A model generated the notes under the pieces. That model saw only the letters and a program-made list of their open reading frames with translations. It was not told where the DNA came from and did no database searches. A program made the translations under genes and the position numbers. Positions 1 through 12,572 of a stretch of 64,000 nt of DNA are shown here, piece after piece. The stretch is taken from positions 8,021,600 to 8,085,599 of the forward strand of contig JABAKD010000017.1 in the NCBI GenBank assembly GCA_012845835.1, given 5' to 3'. This stretch comes from Undaria pinnatifida. Taxonomy: Eukaryota; Sar; Phaeophyceae; Laminariales; Alariaceae. The stretch's first letter is position 1. Each line of letters begins with the position of its first letter.

Positions 1-3000
1 CCCCGAAAATTACGGGTCGTATGCCAACGACTCCCGGAGCCCGGCCGTTCGTGATGCTCGCAAGCTTATCTACACGTTTCCGTTGCCGAGATCTGGGTGT
101 GTGCAGTAGTAGAAGACGTCACCATTTCTAAACGATGATCGACGCTAACTACCGTGTACTCGAGACGAAGGGGACTACAGCCTTAATCATTGACTGGTTG
201 ATTGGATTGGAGTTAGAGACATTGTCAGGGTCAGATGTATTCGTATCGAACACAAATATAGCGTCGAACAAGTAAGTGGTAACTTGCTCTCCACGGTCGA
301 CTTTCCTCGCGTCGACCGATCGTTGAGATTTTGGTCTTGAAGCACGCGTCGGGAAGCTGGCAATCCGCCTGTCACGAAAATCACGACTCCCGACCTCCGG
401 CCGTTTGGGGTCTTCGAGAGCTTAATATAGAAGGTTTGCGCTGCCGAAATGTCAGCGACTAACTTGGACCACCTATTACCACACCGACGACAAATAGTCT
501 AGGATAAACCACCGGAATGGGGGGGGGGGGGGGGTCATAAATTGGCGGGAATATATTAAAACTCATCAAGTAAAGTTTTCCTCGCGATTTCCATACTTCG
601 TCCTATTAACAATAGAAACAAGCTACGGCACCTAGTAGAGGGTAGACCATCTATTCTTCGGCGAGGCTCCACAATTGACGAGCTCTATACGGTACCCCTC
701 CCAAAAACCAAATTTGAATCAACTGGAAGTGCAGACCCAATGAACATACCCATTCATGCATTGCCTAGGGAGTCGTACTAAAACTATTTGGTAATATAAT
801 ACTACAGTTACTGTAGGAAAATTACGGCGATTTGGGACTAAGAAGCCTCGTCTCGTTCAGAAAAAAAAACAGTGCCAATGATTGCAACCTCTATAGTAGA
901 AATACGATATATTATAATCAATTATCATCCACCATAATAAACGGAATATTATAAGTAGCTGACTGGCGGGGTAAACTACCCCGGCTGGCATTTCTGTTTT
1001 TGGAGCTTGGTTTGCCCGACCCGAGCTTGTCGCTCTCTCTTCTGTTCTAGCGCCCATTCGCCCACCCCCAATCCAATGTCGCTGTAGCTCACGAGGAGGA
1101 GCAGCAGCTGCTATTATTGCAGAAGGCCGAGCTATATGGTAGCATATACCCCGCAACGACCGCGCCGCGTAGATGGCACGCCGGCCTAACCTTAGGTTTA
1201 AAACATACCTGTGTGAGATTCCGATTTGTCCCTTGGGGCAAACGTGGCTCGTGTGGTTTGGGGGGATCCCGATTACATGATGCGGAGATGATGGCGAGAT
1301 CAAAGGTCCTATTGATAGATCAGGAAGAGATGTCTCTCACCAAGAAGACCCTGGGATAATATATTTTCACTCAGCGGCATCGCCGCCACCATCGTCGTCG
1401 CCAAGTGATCCGATCTACCCGTCGCCAGTTGCTCCAGTGCAATGTGGACGTCGATCTCTAGCTGCTGCTGCACGGTTCTGAAGAGCGAAGAGCCGTCGCT
1501 CCAAAGGACGTAATTTCGGGCTCAGCTTGGATTGGGTTTTTCGGTCGGTTGTTGCAGTACAGTCCTTCTTCTCAAGTGCTGGAGAATTTAATCTTGTTCA
1601 GCAGAACCGAACGGCCCACTTGGGGAGAGATTTACGGCAACTGGTTGGTGCTGGGGGTGCCGTTTCATATTTGGGAGCGTGTTGCTTCATAAGCTGGAGG
1701 CCCATCAAGGCACCGGTGTACATGGGATGATGTTGGACTCACGGGACGGATCCTAAATATATATATATAAACGTGGACGCCGTCGGGCTCGCCCGTGGCA
1801 GGAGCCACGCGACACCACGATGACCTGACCAGGAGGCTCACAAGGAAAAGACCGGGTGGCGAACGAGGCTCTGGTGATATAATATGCAGGTGCGCGAGTG
1901 TACCTGGATCTCGTTTCACCTCAGAAAAACGTGAATTTCACTTGATTTGGATAAACACCTGTTTTGGGGCCGAAAGCGACCAGGTACCCCAGTTTTTGGT
2001 TATTGAGCCCTCGTACCTGGTATCTGGTATCTGGTATCGGCAAGGCAATAAGAAGTAAAATAATCGAGGATCGTCGAAGGGGTCCGAACAATCCTGTTTT
2101 GTATCGGCATGTATGTGTCAACAAGCCAAAAGTTCGACAACGAAAGCTATGCACGACACGCCCCGCCAATCTACGCTCACAGCTACCGGAGCGGAGGGCG
2201 GGGAGAGACGGAGGAGCTGTAGCGGGCCACGTCTGGTTACGGGCTCTCTATTATGTGCGTGCCCAAGCACCCTGGCATTGAGCGTCCAACAAAGAAAAGT
2301 AAGCACATGTCAAAATTCATATTTTGCGCGCCAAAGCAGTCTTGGGCCGGCCGTTGTACCCTGGGGTCCATACGCCCAGTTGTCTCTGTTTTTCGTGAGT
2401 AGGGCGGTCCAAGTTTTCGGATCTGTCGAGGCAATCCTTCTCCTGCAAACCATTTCAACAAGAGCTGGAGATCTTGGCGATGACAACAAGCCACGTCTGC
2501 CGAAAAGGGTTCCCCGTCAAGCCAGTCAGAGGTTAACCGCAGCGAGGGGCATCCGACTTGACCAGCATCCGAGTGTCCACCGACACCAGCATAATATTTG
2601 TATGGTCGTGACACACTGTAACTGCAGTCCACTTTCAGGTGCCATATGATTAACTCAGCCTCCTTCGGTTGTCGAGAAATTTCTGCCATAGAGCGTGTCA
2701 ACAGCACAACAGTGATCCACAGCACAGAGGCGAAGAAACAGTTGCCTGGTTTTATTGTACAAACCGAGCTGTTGCCTTTCGGCCAAATGGTTCACACTAC
2801 TGTACGTACCTAGACCCCGATTTAAGAACGCCCCTTGACACCCGTGGCAAGCGCTCTTAGCTACAGTACACATTGCTCTTATCTGTGTAGTGGGAAACAA
2901 AGAGCTTTAGTACTGGCGAGACATCTCTACTTGACCGCTCTCAAGTCCCGAATGCTCTTATCTTGGGCGCTCTTAAATTTTTGTACCCATTGTCCATGGT

Positions 3001-4880
3001 GTTCTAAAACGCTCGAGAAAACGCCTCACTTCCCCATGTTCGAAGTTGTGCCACAGCGCAGTAGTAGTGGTAGGGGTTGCAATTTCGAGCCTAATCATTT
3101 CTGACGGATAGGCTCCTCAACTTGGCGGACACTGGTACCCAATAAAGTTTCGGGCCGATAATGTGTGTTTACTACCGAGTCGTTCTACGGTAGCCTCCCC
3201 AAATTTCTTTAACGTATTCGCCGGTTTCTGTACCAGCTCCCGGCAGTATCTTGTGAGGTACGGTGCGCCTTGCCGCCCAGACGTAGTCATTTGATGGTCC
3301 TCTGCGTACAAGAAAACATGCTGAGGCATTTCTTCATAGCATCCTTCCTCGTGTCGAGCAGCCGTGAAATGTTGGTTAAAGAAAGTCGCTGATTTTGGGG
3401 GGGGGGCTATCGTGGAATCAGTCTAACCTGGAATATTATGTGTTCGATAGTCTACATGTAGACTATAGCCTCTGGGATGGTGCATCGGGCTTAGCTTAAA
3501 ATTTAGGCTTTGTCGATTGTTTAAGGAATCCTCAAGTGAAAAGCGAAATACACTTCGGGGCTACAACTACTGTAGCACGCGACTTTGGACGCGATGCTGT
3601 TCTCCTTCTTCATGATCCCATCATCGGAGCGCTGTCGACCTCCAAACCTCGGTACCAACCCGACTACACTCACCGCATTGTCGCAAGCTTGCAATTTGCA
3701 CACAAACATCGGCGCCGGAATGAATGTGAAAAACAATAGAGGATAGACACTCTGCAGCAACTGAGAACCTGTCCTTTCCAATGATCAGCCGTCGATCCCC
3801 CTAACCTCCACCTTCCGTAATCGGAAGCAGACCTCGTGCTACGATAGAGGTAGTCCGTTTTAGCGATAAAAATCTGACATGCGGTGCAAGACTACTCGAC
3901 ATCGTTAGAATCCTGTTTGCGTCTTACAGGACTGCTCGATACCTGGTATGTGCCTTGGCCGTGGAATTTTTTTTCGGATTAAGCGCTCGTATTTCATCAG
4001 AATCGGCTTTAAGCGACGTACAGAGCCTCTCAGTCGAGGGGCTTCAGAGAAGTTGGATGCGTCCCTGCCATAATATGCGACAATTAATGGTCGCGATCCC
4101 AAAAGACTATTAGGCCTTCGCGAGGTCCGCATCTTGTCTGAGCGCAACTGGGGCACTCATAATATATCGGGTAAACGAAGATGACAAACCGCCTGAAGTC
4201 ACGGTTTGCCTTACTTAGTCGAATGAGCTAGAGTCATGTTATTTGATGACTGTATATCCCCAACCTCGAAGCGCTCGAACATGTGAGCCTCCTGTGCCCA
4301 ATGCTGTAAGCTTGGCGTTCAAAGCTTCGATCGGGCCGTTTACAGCGGAGAATACTTGAGACAATATTCCGGAGATATGAGCGGCCTCGCCAGTCAACTT
4401 TCAGAAAACATCACCTTATGTTTAAGGAGTGTCGCCGTCGGCTATATGTTTGTAGCACCGTGTCTGTATGATCTCAAAACGTCAAATAATTACCGCGTCT
4501 TGCCGTTGGACTTTCCCGGCGCAATTTGGTATGCTCAATCAAACGATACACCCCCCCAACGCCCTTTTCCAACACGTCCCAGTCGCGGGCCGTGCCCTCA
4601 TGCGCCATATTTTGCGTAAACTGACCCTCTCCCCCCCGCTCACACTCCAGCGGTGGTCTTGCCGGTCAGGGCCGTCGCAGTCTTGCCGTTTCTCGCAATT
4701 GTTGCCCGCGGTAGCCCCAGCCCCTGGCCCAGCGCCGTCGGCGGCGAGATCCAAATCTGGTTGCCGATGCTAATGTCCGGTTGTACCGAAGTGGTGTCCG
4801 ATTCCCTCTATCGCCTCAGAGTCGGTTAGTAAGCAGGTCCCAAATAGCACCCCCTCCTGATTCGCAGCTCAGCGGTTGAG
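1..4880. other. Intergenic sequence, no recognisable feature
   Basis: Only short open frames on both strands without protein-like composition. A run of about 16 G residues at 519-534 and a TACCTGGTA cluster at 2010-2035 are the only notable items. Confidence 0.6.
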
Positions 4881-7870
4881 CATTCACAAACAAACTTGCG
4901 AGAGTGTACCCATTTCCTAACTCCACCTGATCCGCGGCCCCGCGACTGGGTGCGAGCCAAATTACCAGCGAGAGTGCACCCACCCCCTGACAACACCACG
5001 GGTGATGGACCCGGAATCCTGGCACTTCCTTTCAGCGCGTCGGGGCGTCCCACCTGCGAGTACGTTGGGCGGAGGCGAGCCGGGGCCGCTGACGTAGGCA
5101 TGCCAACATCCAGGAAGGACTGAAAAGGATCCGGCGGCGGCGCTCTCACACCGCCGTTGAGAGCGTGGGTATTGAGAAATGGCAAATCTCCTGCTATGAG
5201 GCGATAGCAAACGTTACCTCGGCCACGTACGCGGACAATGCGAAGGCCAACTGCCCGATCGTGCCAGACCACGCTGAATTTGGATGCCGGTGGGCGAAGG
5301 GGTTCATCCCCACCCTTCGATATCACCATCCTTTGCAACGTCTGCTTCAAGAGCCATTCAAATTGCGACCAATAGTTTCTCCATACTTTTCTACGCCAAG
5401 GTGGTAGTCGGTGCCCGCATTCCGCCTAACCGGTGGCGGGACCGTTCGGCGCGGAAGGGGAGTTCATACCTATCCCCCGAACCGCCCTTCGCCCTTCGGT
5501 GCGAGCACTGATTTTCCCTTCTCCGTACTCATCCATACCGAGGTGGTAATCGGTGCCCGCATTCCACCTAGCCCGTGGTGGGACCGTTGGGCGCACCGCG
5601 GGTGTCAGCGCGCGTCAACACGGCCAAGATTTGACGGGGCGCCGTTCGGGCGATGACATTGATGAGACTGGAACAGCCCTCTCATCGGCTCCGCCTTGTA
5701 TTACTGAGGGTTACTTTTGAGACCGTCCCCCTTCATGCCCCGCTTCGATCAATGGCTTTTTTTGCAGCCCTTCCTATATGCAGGTTGGTCCTACCACCCC
5801 TCGATCCACGTATACCAAGATTATTCGTCCTCCGCCCGCGGCCCGCTGGACATGAAACAGCCATTAGGCATATCTTGGCTCCCACAGGCACCCTCTTCCC
5901 CCCCCCTGCTCCGCCCGAAGCCTCCTCCTTCTGAAGGCCCGTTGGCGTGAGGGCCAGTCCCCCTGCCCCGGTACTCCTCCATTCCCTGGTAATCGTTCGC
6001 CATTCGCGTCTTACCCCGGCGGCGAAACCGCCACTGGACGTATTGCGGATGTCGAGTCCTAGCCGCCTAGTGCTGCGCCCAGATCTACGGCTGTAGTTTC
6101 AGTCTTCCGCGTGCGAGGGATGGTCCTGCCGCTACCATGTTTATCTGTTGGCGGGTACAGTCATCCGCGGCCAGCGGCCCACAAGCGGCGGAATTGCCGG
6201 TAGGGGCATCGCGTTTGTCGCAAGCACCCGCCCCCTCTACTCATACTGTGTCTCGATCGATGGCTGTTGCTATCGCCTGTCTGGCTGGAGAGCTTGTTCC
6301 TCTGTCTCCGCACACATGTGTCTATTGATGCTAGGACAGTAGTCCGGACCCGTGCTGCGGTAGGGGTAGCAGTTTTTGCCGAAAATACTTCTGACTGACG
6401 AAGCTCCTCAAGTCAGGAAGCTATCCAATATCGTTGGAATGTCTTGTGTTTCGCGTTTCATACCTAGACTGATGGATGGTTTATCAGGGTGCGTTTAGAT
6501 TTCCCTCGAAGTCACTGGATGGGCGAGGTGGACAGCTTCTAATAGGAGGAGCCACAGAAAAATTAGGCTCTACCCCTATCGCAGCATAGGTCTCCGCAGC
6601 CCGTACGCGTCACACATCACCGGTAGCGGAACAACGGGTGGGCGCATGGTAAGTCTCGAGGGCGACCGACGCTCCACCTGCTGTACCGAAATAGCACCTG
6701 ATGTGCAGGCCGGCTGACGTGAAGTCTAGTGCTCTTGTCCTAGTACCCCTCCATGCCCGGGTGGTCGTTCGTTGCTTGCGTCTCACCGTTGGGGGCGAAA
6801 GCGTTGCTGGGCGCAGATCGGCTGTCGCGGCCGACCAACCCCCATCCTGTTGCGCCCGACTTGTTCGCAACTACTCCTGCAGTAAGCCCATAGGCTTGAA
6901 CAATGTTCCCCGTGTCCCCGTACTCCTCCAGGTACCGGGGTAGTCGCTCAACGCCCGCAACCGCTTGAAATCGAAACCGCCGCTGGACAAACATCGGCTG
7001 TCATGGGTGTCCGACCGTCCTTCTGCTGCGGCCTAGTCGGTGATTGTGCGAAGTCTGGGCTTTTTGTCGCCTCGCGTACTTCTCCGTACCCGGGTAGCCG
7101 CTCGGTGTCCGTTCCCCACAGGCTGTAGAACTGCCGCCGTGCGCATGGCGGCCACCAAAGGCAGACATCTCCCCTCCGCCTGCTCCTAAACAACTCCTAG
7201 ATGCCGCTTCTGTAACCCCGCTGGCGTGAGAGCAAATCCCTCTGTCCCACGGGGCCGTGCACCTTCATGTCGAGGTGACCGTCCGCCGCTCGCGCGTTCC
7301 ACCCAACAGGTGGTGGAACCGCCGTTGAGTGCATCGCCGCCATCACAGACACCTGCTCCCCCTTCTACTGCGCCCCGAATGATCGCTGCTGTTGAATCTC
7401 CCTCTGTGCGTGGGTTGTCGTCCCCCCTTCCCCATGCTCACAATGCCAGGGAAGTATTCTGTGGCTCGAGCCTCATCGCACAAGTGGCGGAACCACCGCT
7501 GGGATCATCGCGATTGTGGGTGGCGGAACCCCCCACCTGCTGCACCAGAATAGCTACTGCTACAGGATCGCTGGCGTGAGGGAAAGTCCCTCGGTCCACG
7601 TGCTAGTCCACTCGCCAACCGCTCGCGTCCCACAGATGGCAAAACTACCACTGGTCGTATCGCAGCTGTTACAGGCATCCGCCACCAGTCCTATCGCGCC
7701 CCATTCGAAGGGTGTTTCGGCCCCCTGGAGCGACGGCTGGGCCCCTTTTTCCATGCCAAAACACCGGTCTGTCGCCCGCGTCCCACCAGCCGCAGCCCCG
7801 TCGTTGAGCCTACTGCGGTTGCTGCTGGCGACCGACCATCCGAATGATACCTGCCGTATCCCCCCTGGCG
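4880..7870. repeat. Highly diverged tandem array, unit about 145-175 bp
   Basis: Blocks recur in fixed order: 'ctggcgtgagggcaagtccc' (5942, 7211, 7569), 'ccgtactcctccatgcccgg' (5522, 5971, 6740, 6918, 7083), 'cgctcgcgtcccacc' and 'gtggcggaaccgccgctgg' (7310, 7486 and variants). Spacing of the best-kept blocks is about 145-175 bp. GC-rich. Not recognised as a protein repeat because no one frame stays open across units. Confidence 0.65.
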
Positions 7871-10340
7871 TTCAGGCCGGGGCTTAATTCCCCACTCTAC
7901 CCTGCCGGGATAGTCGTATATTGCCCGCGGAATATCTTAACTCTCCGAAGTATATGGCTTGCCGTAACTCATCATAAGTTTGGCCGTTCTCTTGATGACG
8001 AAACAATGAATCTGAAACAATAGCGCATTCGACTGACTACTAAACAGATGCATGGAATGCAAAAACACGAAGCGAGGCAAAAAGATAGCCGTGGACAAGA
8101 GCATGTATTACCCGCTTGCTGTCGCCATGGCGTACGTAAAAACAATTCCGACGGACCAACAATTGTATGGGTATTGCGTATTCGAAATTGCCTCACTCGT
8201 TTATTTAGGTTCCAAGGTGTGTGTCTTTGAGGTTGACCGGGTTTCGGGTTAGAGTTAGGGTCAGCGGTAGAGATCGAGATGTCACCCTAAAATATCGTCC
8301 ACAGCTAAGAAGAGGGCGGGCGCGTTTGATTCTAGAATTTTCAACATCTTGGATTCTGGTACCGCGAGGACCTCCTCTCTCCCCTTTCGTTGTTCCCGCA
8401 TGGTCAGACAAACCGCGTGTGACCCTCTCTCGGATCAACCCCTTCTACCCGAAACCAAGTGATAGTGCATAAATACATTTACTTGACGCAAAAGTCCAAG
8501 AAAGGGAATAAACGGGGGGTACAGGTGTAGCTGTTGGCCCCAGCTCGGGCGCCCTCACGTTAGTTGGCGTTGACGGCGGGGGCATCACACTCGTTCGCGT
8601 ACCAGATACAGTCCCCTGGCACATAAAACGTGTACCAGGGTAACATATATTACAAGTAGGATGATGCTGCTCTCGGTCTAAAAGCATAGACCTACCGATA
8701 CAAGACTGTAATAAAATAGTGGTGGTGGTGGTGGTGTCTGTTTCGTGTTGTCGTATTGTTCGTGGGTCCACCCACTACAAGATATACTATTAATAGCAGC
8801 AAGCACAACAGGTACGTAGAAACGGCACACCACGTAGTCCCGAGCTAAGGACTTCGCTTGCCGGCGTTGTAAAGCGATGGGCACAATGCGACGAGGTAGA
8901 AACGGCGCATCAGGTAGTCCCACGTCAAGGGCCTCCCTTGCCGGCGTGAGCTACAGGCACAAACCGACGAGGAGGTGGAGGGGTCGGAGGGATGATGGCG
9001 GTGATTGTGGTGGTGAGGGTAGTGGTAATGGTGGCGGCAGCGGCGGTGGTGGTAGCGACACACACGGTCACGGTCTTGGGAGCACCAACCGACGGTTGCC
9101 TACCGATTAAACTGGGGGAAAGACACATCGATTTTTCATGGAGGCAGTACTCGCACGGCTACTCGCAGGGCACGTGGGATGTTGCACATTCACGCTCTCA
9201 TATCAACGTCAATATTGTTAATATGAAAATCTGTTTTGCTCTTGTGCTTGTTCGAAATACGTTTATCATCTCCCTGCACAATGTCGGAAGGCGAACATGA
9301 TGTGACTCTTTGGAACTTGCGGTGCGAAAAAGTGTAGAGGAACGTGTGATTATAGCATCGACCATACGAAGCAGGCGGGGGGCGCTGACGCAAGGGGGCT
9401 GCATGAACTACGCAAGGACATGTTCGACGTGCGAGCACCATGATGGCTTGTCTTGCTGCGAGCTCCCACGATACGTTGATGAGACCACATCTGTCATTAC
9501 GTTGGTCATTTTACGTGCATTCAAACGGGTTGGAAGCACTACATTAATTCGATGAAGTGCGCATGATGAGAGACCCGCTAGACTACCATAAACACATCAC
9601 TCATCGCATTGCACTCCGTCGCGCATCCATCGAGCATCCACAACCAAAGCAAATAGCCTGATCTTCGTAAGTATCCTTACGGCTGCTGGATCAAAACCTG
9701 GCGAGCACTGGATCGTGCTTGACTGCACAGACCCTAACCTTTCGCCTATACCGATGTCTGCCTCTACCCTCGGAGAGCACACATCATATTTAACCGTTAA
9801 CACCTGGTACTGGATAAACGATCGCAAGCAAATTTCAAGCAGATAGTCTGGAGAAATGATCTCACAATAACTCCAGTTGGCTTGTCCACAAAAACGAGGG
9901 TGCAGATACAATAACGGAGGTTAACACAGAACACTTCCAGACAACACCCAAAGCACACCCACGTGCATTAATTCAGGCGGCGGGGGACACACCGGAAAAA
10001 TAAAGATTTATTGGGATGGCCGTGCACGCGCCCACCCACCCAGTCACCCACCCGCCCACACGAACGCCTTAATCACTTTCCTACACACTCTACAGCAGGA
10101 GAACAGCACTGCTTCCTGTAGCACCGATACACAAATATAAATGCCGGCCTCTTTAGCGCAAGGCTATTCTTGAGCCCATGCAACCACAACAAACAAAAAA
10201 GTTACATGTACGCGCCCACCGCCTCACGCAAAATGGGAAAGCACGCAACGCACCGACCATCGGCCGGACATAACAGGAAAAAAGTGCGCTACTAGTCGCT
10301 GTGATGACACCCTCCAGAATTTCCTCCCGATTTTCTTTCC
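7870..10340. other. Intergenic sequence with GGT/GAT-rich tract
   Basis: No gene recognised. 8980-9060 is a degenerate GGT/GGC-rich tract and 8820-8950 contains a short direct repeat ('gtagaaacggc', 'caggtagtccc', 'cttgccggcgt'). The rest shows no pattern. Confidence 0.5.
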
Positions 10341-10625
10341 TCCGCGAACCGAACCCAAACCAAAATGGAACGAAATCGTACCCGAAACGAAGCCGGAACG
10401 AAACAAAGGAACCGAAACAAAGAGAAACAGAAAACAAATCGAACCAACACCGAACCGAAACGTAACCGACCGAAACGTTACCGACCGAAACGCAACCGAC
10501 CGAAACGTAACCGAAACCAAGACCGAATCGGACCGAAACCGAAACGGACCGAGACCGAATCGGACGAAAACCAAAACAGAATCGAAACGGAGCCGACACG
10601 AACTGAACCGATACAAAACGAGCAC
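10340..10625. repeat. Degenerate 'aaccgaaacg' short tandem repeat
   Basis: Runs of ACCGAAAC/CGTAACCG-type units of 5-12 bp. The three open frames across it (NRT, SVSVRF and similar) are repeats without other protein features, so I call it non-coding. Confidence 0.8.
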
Positions 10626-11562
10626 CATCCCCGCCCCCTCCCTAACCTCCCATATACCCCAACTCGAAGCCGGTAATACATACCAGGTATGAATACCATA
10701 AAAACAAACGGACCCCGACGGTGACTCTGTACTCTATTCCTATTAATAGATCCACATAGCTCCTTCTCCCAGACTATCGTTGTAGCTAAAGGCAACAGGA
10801 GCATGGAAATTGCCGCGTAACGCCCCAGGTATTGATGTAGGTATCCAAGCGGAACTCCCAACCACCTCGCACGCCAGTTCCCCAGTTCGCAAATTTTTCA
10901 AAAATTCAGACGGAACACCAAAAAACACAACACACACGGCGGACGCCTGCTGCCTTTCGGACATGCTCGGGGCAGTGGACCGACTCCCTTCCCCCATTTC
11001 AACGCCTTCCCTTGCAATATACGAAAAAAAGGGGGGACAGTACAAAGGACAAAGATCCTATGCCGACCAAAAGAGAGCGAAACGTAAGGCAAAAACAGAG
11101 TCCACACAGAGCAGACGCCAGAGACCCCACAGAACCCAAACAGGCCAAATAGAGCCCACACAGACCAAAAATAGTCCAAGCAGATCAAATAAAGCCCGAA
11201 AGGGGTTCAAAATTGCGAAAACAAAAGCAAACGCCCCCCAAACCGTAAGTGGTTTTGGCGTGTGAGAGGGTGGGCCATTCCAATCCGGGTACTGGGCGCG
11301 GCCGGCCGGCAGTACGACTGTTTCACCCATCGAACAGATCAGATCCCTATCGACCCATAGATATGTCTTTCAGGGGAGATATATCCCTGGCATACGTACA
11401 TGACCTGTATGGCATGCAGATCGTGTCGCCGGGTGAAAGCCGACGATCTGAATGATCTAGCACACGTTCCCTGGATCGGATTGGTACTACACAAATCCAG
11501 CACAATACATGATAACCCAAAAATAGAGGATCTAGATCTTTCATCTCGTGATCTGTCCCGTG

Positions 11563-11882
11563 TGTGGACTGTTCCACCCGTGCCGTGCCTCTCACCAAAG
11601 GCGGCAACCATACCGTGCTAGCAACCCATCCAACATCTCCCCCATCGAATCTCCACGATGGGCCTCCGTCCAGGAAAAGGAGGAAGTCCGAGGTTGACAC
11701 TCGGGTGTACACGAAGGGCGTGGTTGTCAGCAATTGTTCGCCACCGAGTGTGATTTCCAGAGGTTCTGCTGCGGGGCTAGCCCGCGGTTGTCCTCCGGCC
11801 ACCGTGAGCCTGTGGATCCCTTTTCGCTCATACTCGAAGTCGGTCTCGGTGTTGAGGTTGACGCCAAGACGAATCCCGATTT
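11563..11882 (-). other. Coding-like stretch of uncertain status
   Basis: One minus-strand frame stays open for about 105 codons and has protein-like composition, including NLNTETDFEYERKGIHRLTV, which loosely resembles a strand pair of cadherin or Calx-beta-type domains. No convincing splice sites, start or partner exons were found. Could be an exon of an otherwise unseen gene downstream of the propeller gene, a relic, or chance. Confidence 0.25.
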
Positions 11883-12572
11883 TCAGACTCCTTGAACTCC
11901 CCTCCCAAACCAGCTGTTCTCGCCACGCTAGAGCACCCTACGACAAGTACCCGGAGAGTTTCACCCGCGCCTTTCGCCACAACTGCGAAACCACGCTGCG
12001 CAGTATACCTAGCCAACACCCGCCTCGGCAGCCCACCAAAGTAGACTATCAAACCTAACCCCCCCCCCGCCCTTCCGGTTCGCCTTGGTTTAACAACTCC
12101 GGAATTGGGGTGGGGGGGGAGGGGGGGGGGTAGGAAGGGTTGGTTCGAGGTCCGGTCCGCGGTCTGGCTCGCGATTTGATCCCCGGCATGTCTAAACGAC
12201 TTAATTAGACCATGGTTGCTTGTTTCGCCTTTGCCGCCTGCGGAGAATAAACGGATTACGTGCAAGGGGTGAAGACAAGGGGGGGTGTCAAGCGCCATGC
12301 TGGGGGGTGACAAAAAAAGGCGAGTCTCCTGTGGAAACCCATTGGGGCCCGTATAAAACGACCATACAACAGAGAAGCGTGGTTTAACCGCCTGAATGGC
12401 GTAAGCGCAAAGAGTACGAGTACGTGTTAAGAATGTAACGACACGCGCATGTCACACAACTGCTGGACTTGTGAGTCGAAGACCAAAACGTGTCGCCCCT
12501 AACACCCACCACCAGCAGCGTCAGCAGCATCAGCAGCCCCGGTTGCTTCGTGTTGCCGGTATTGTAATTCGC

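Noticed and set aside
10365..10676. Arg/Asn-rich open frame and its reverse SVSVRF frame
   Set aside because: Low-complexity 'aaccgaaacg' repeat, open on both strands.
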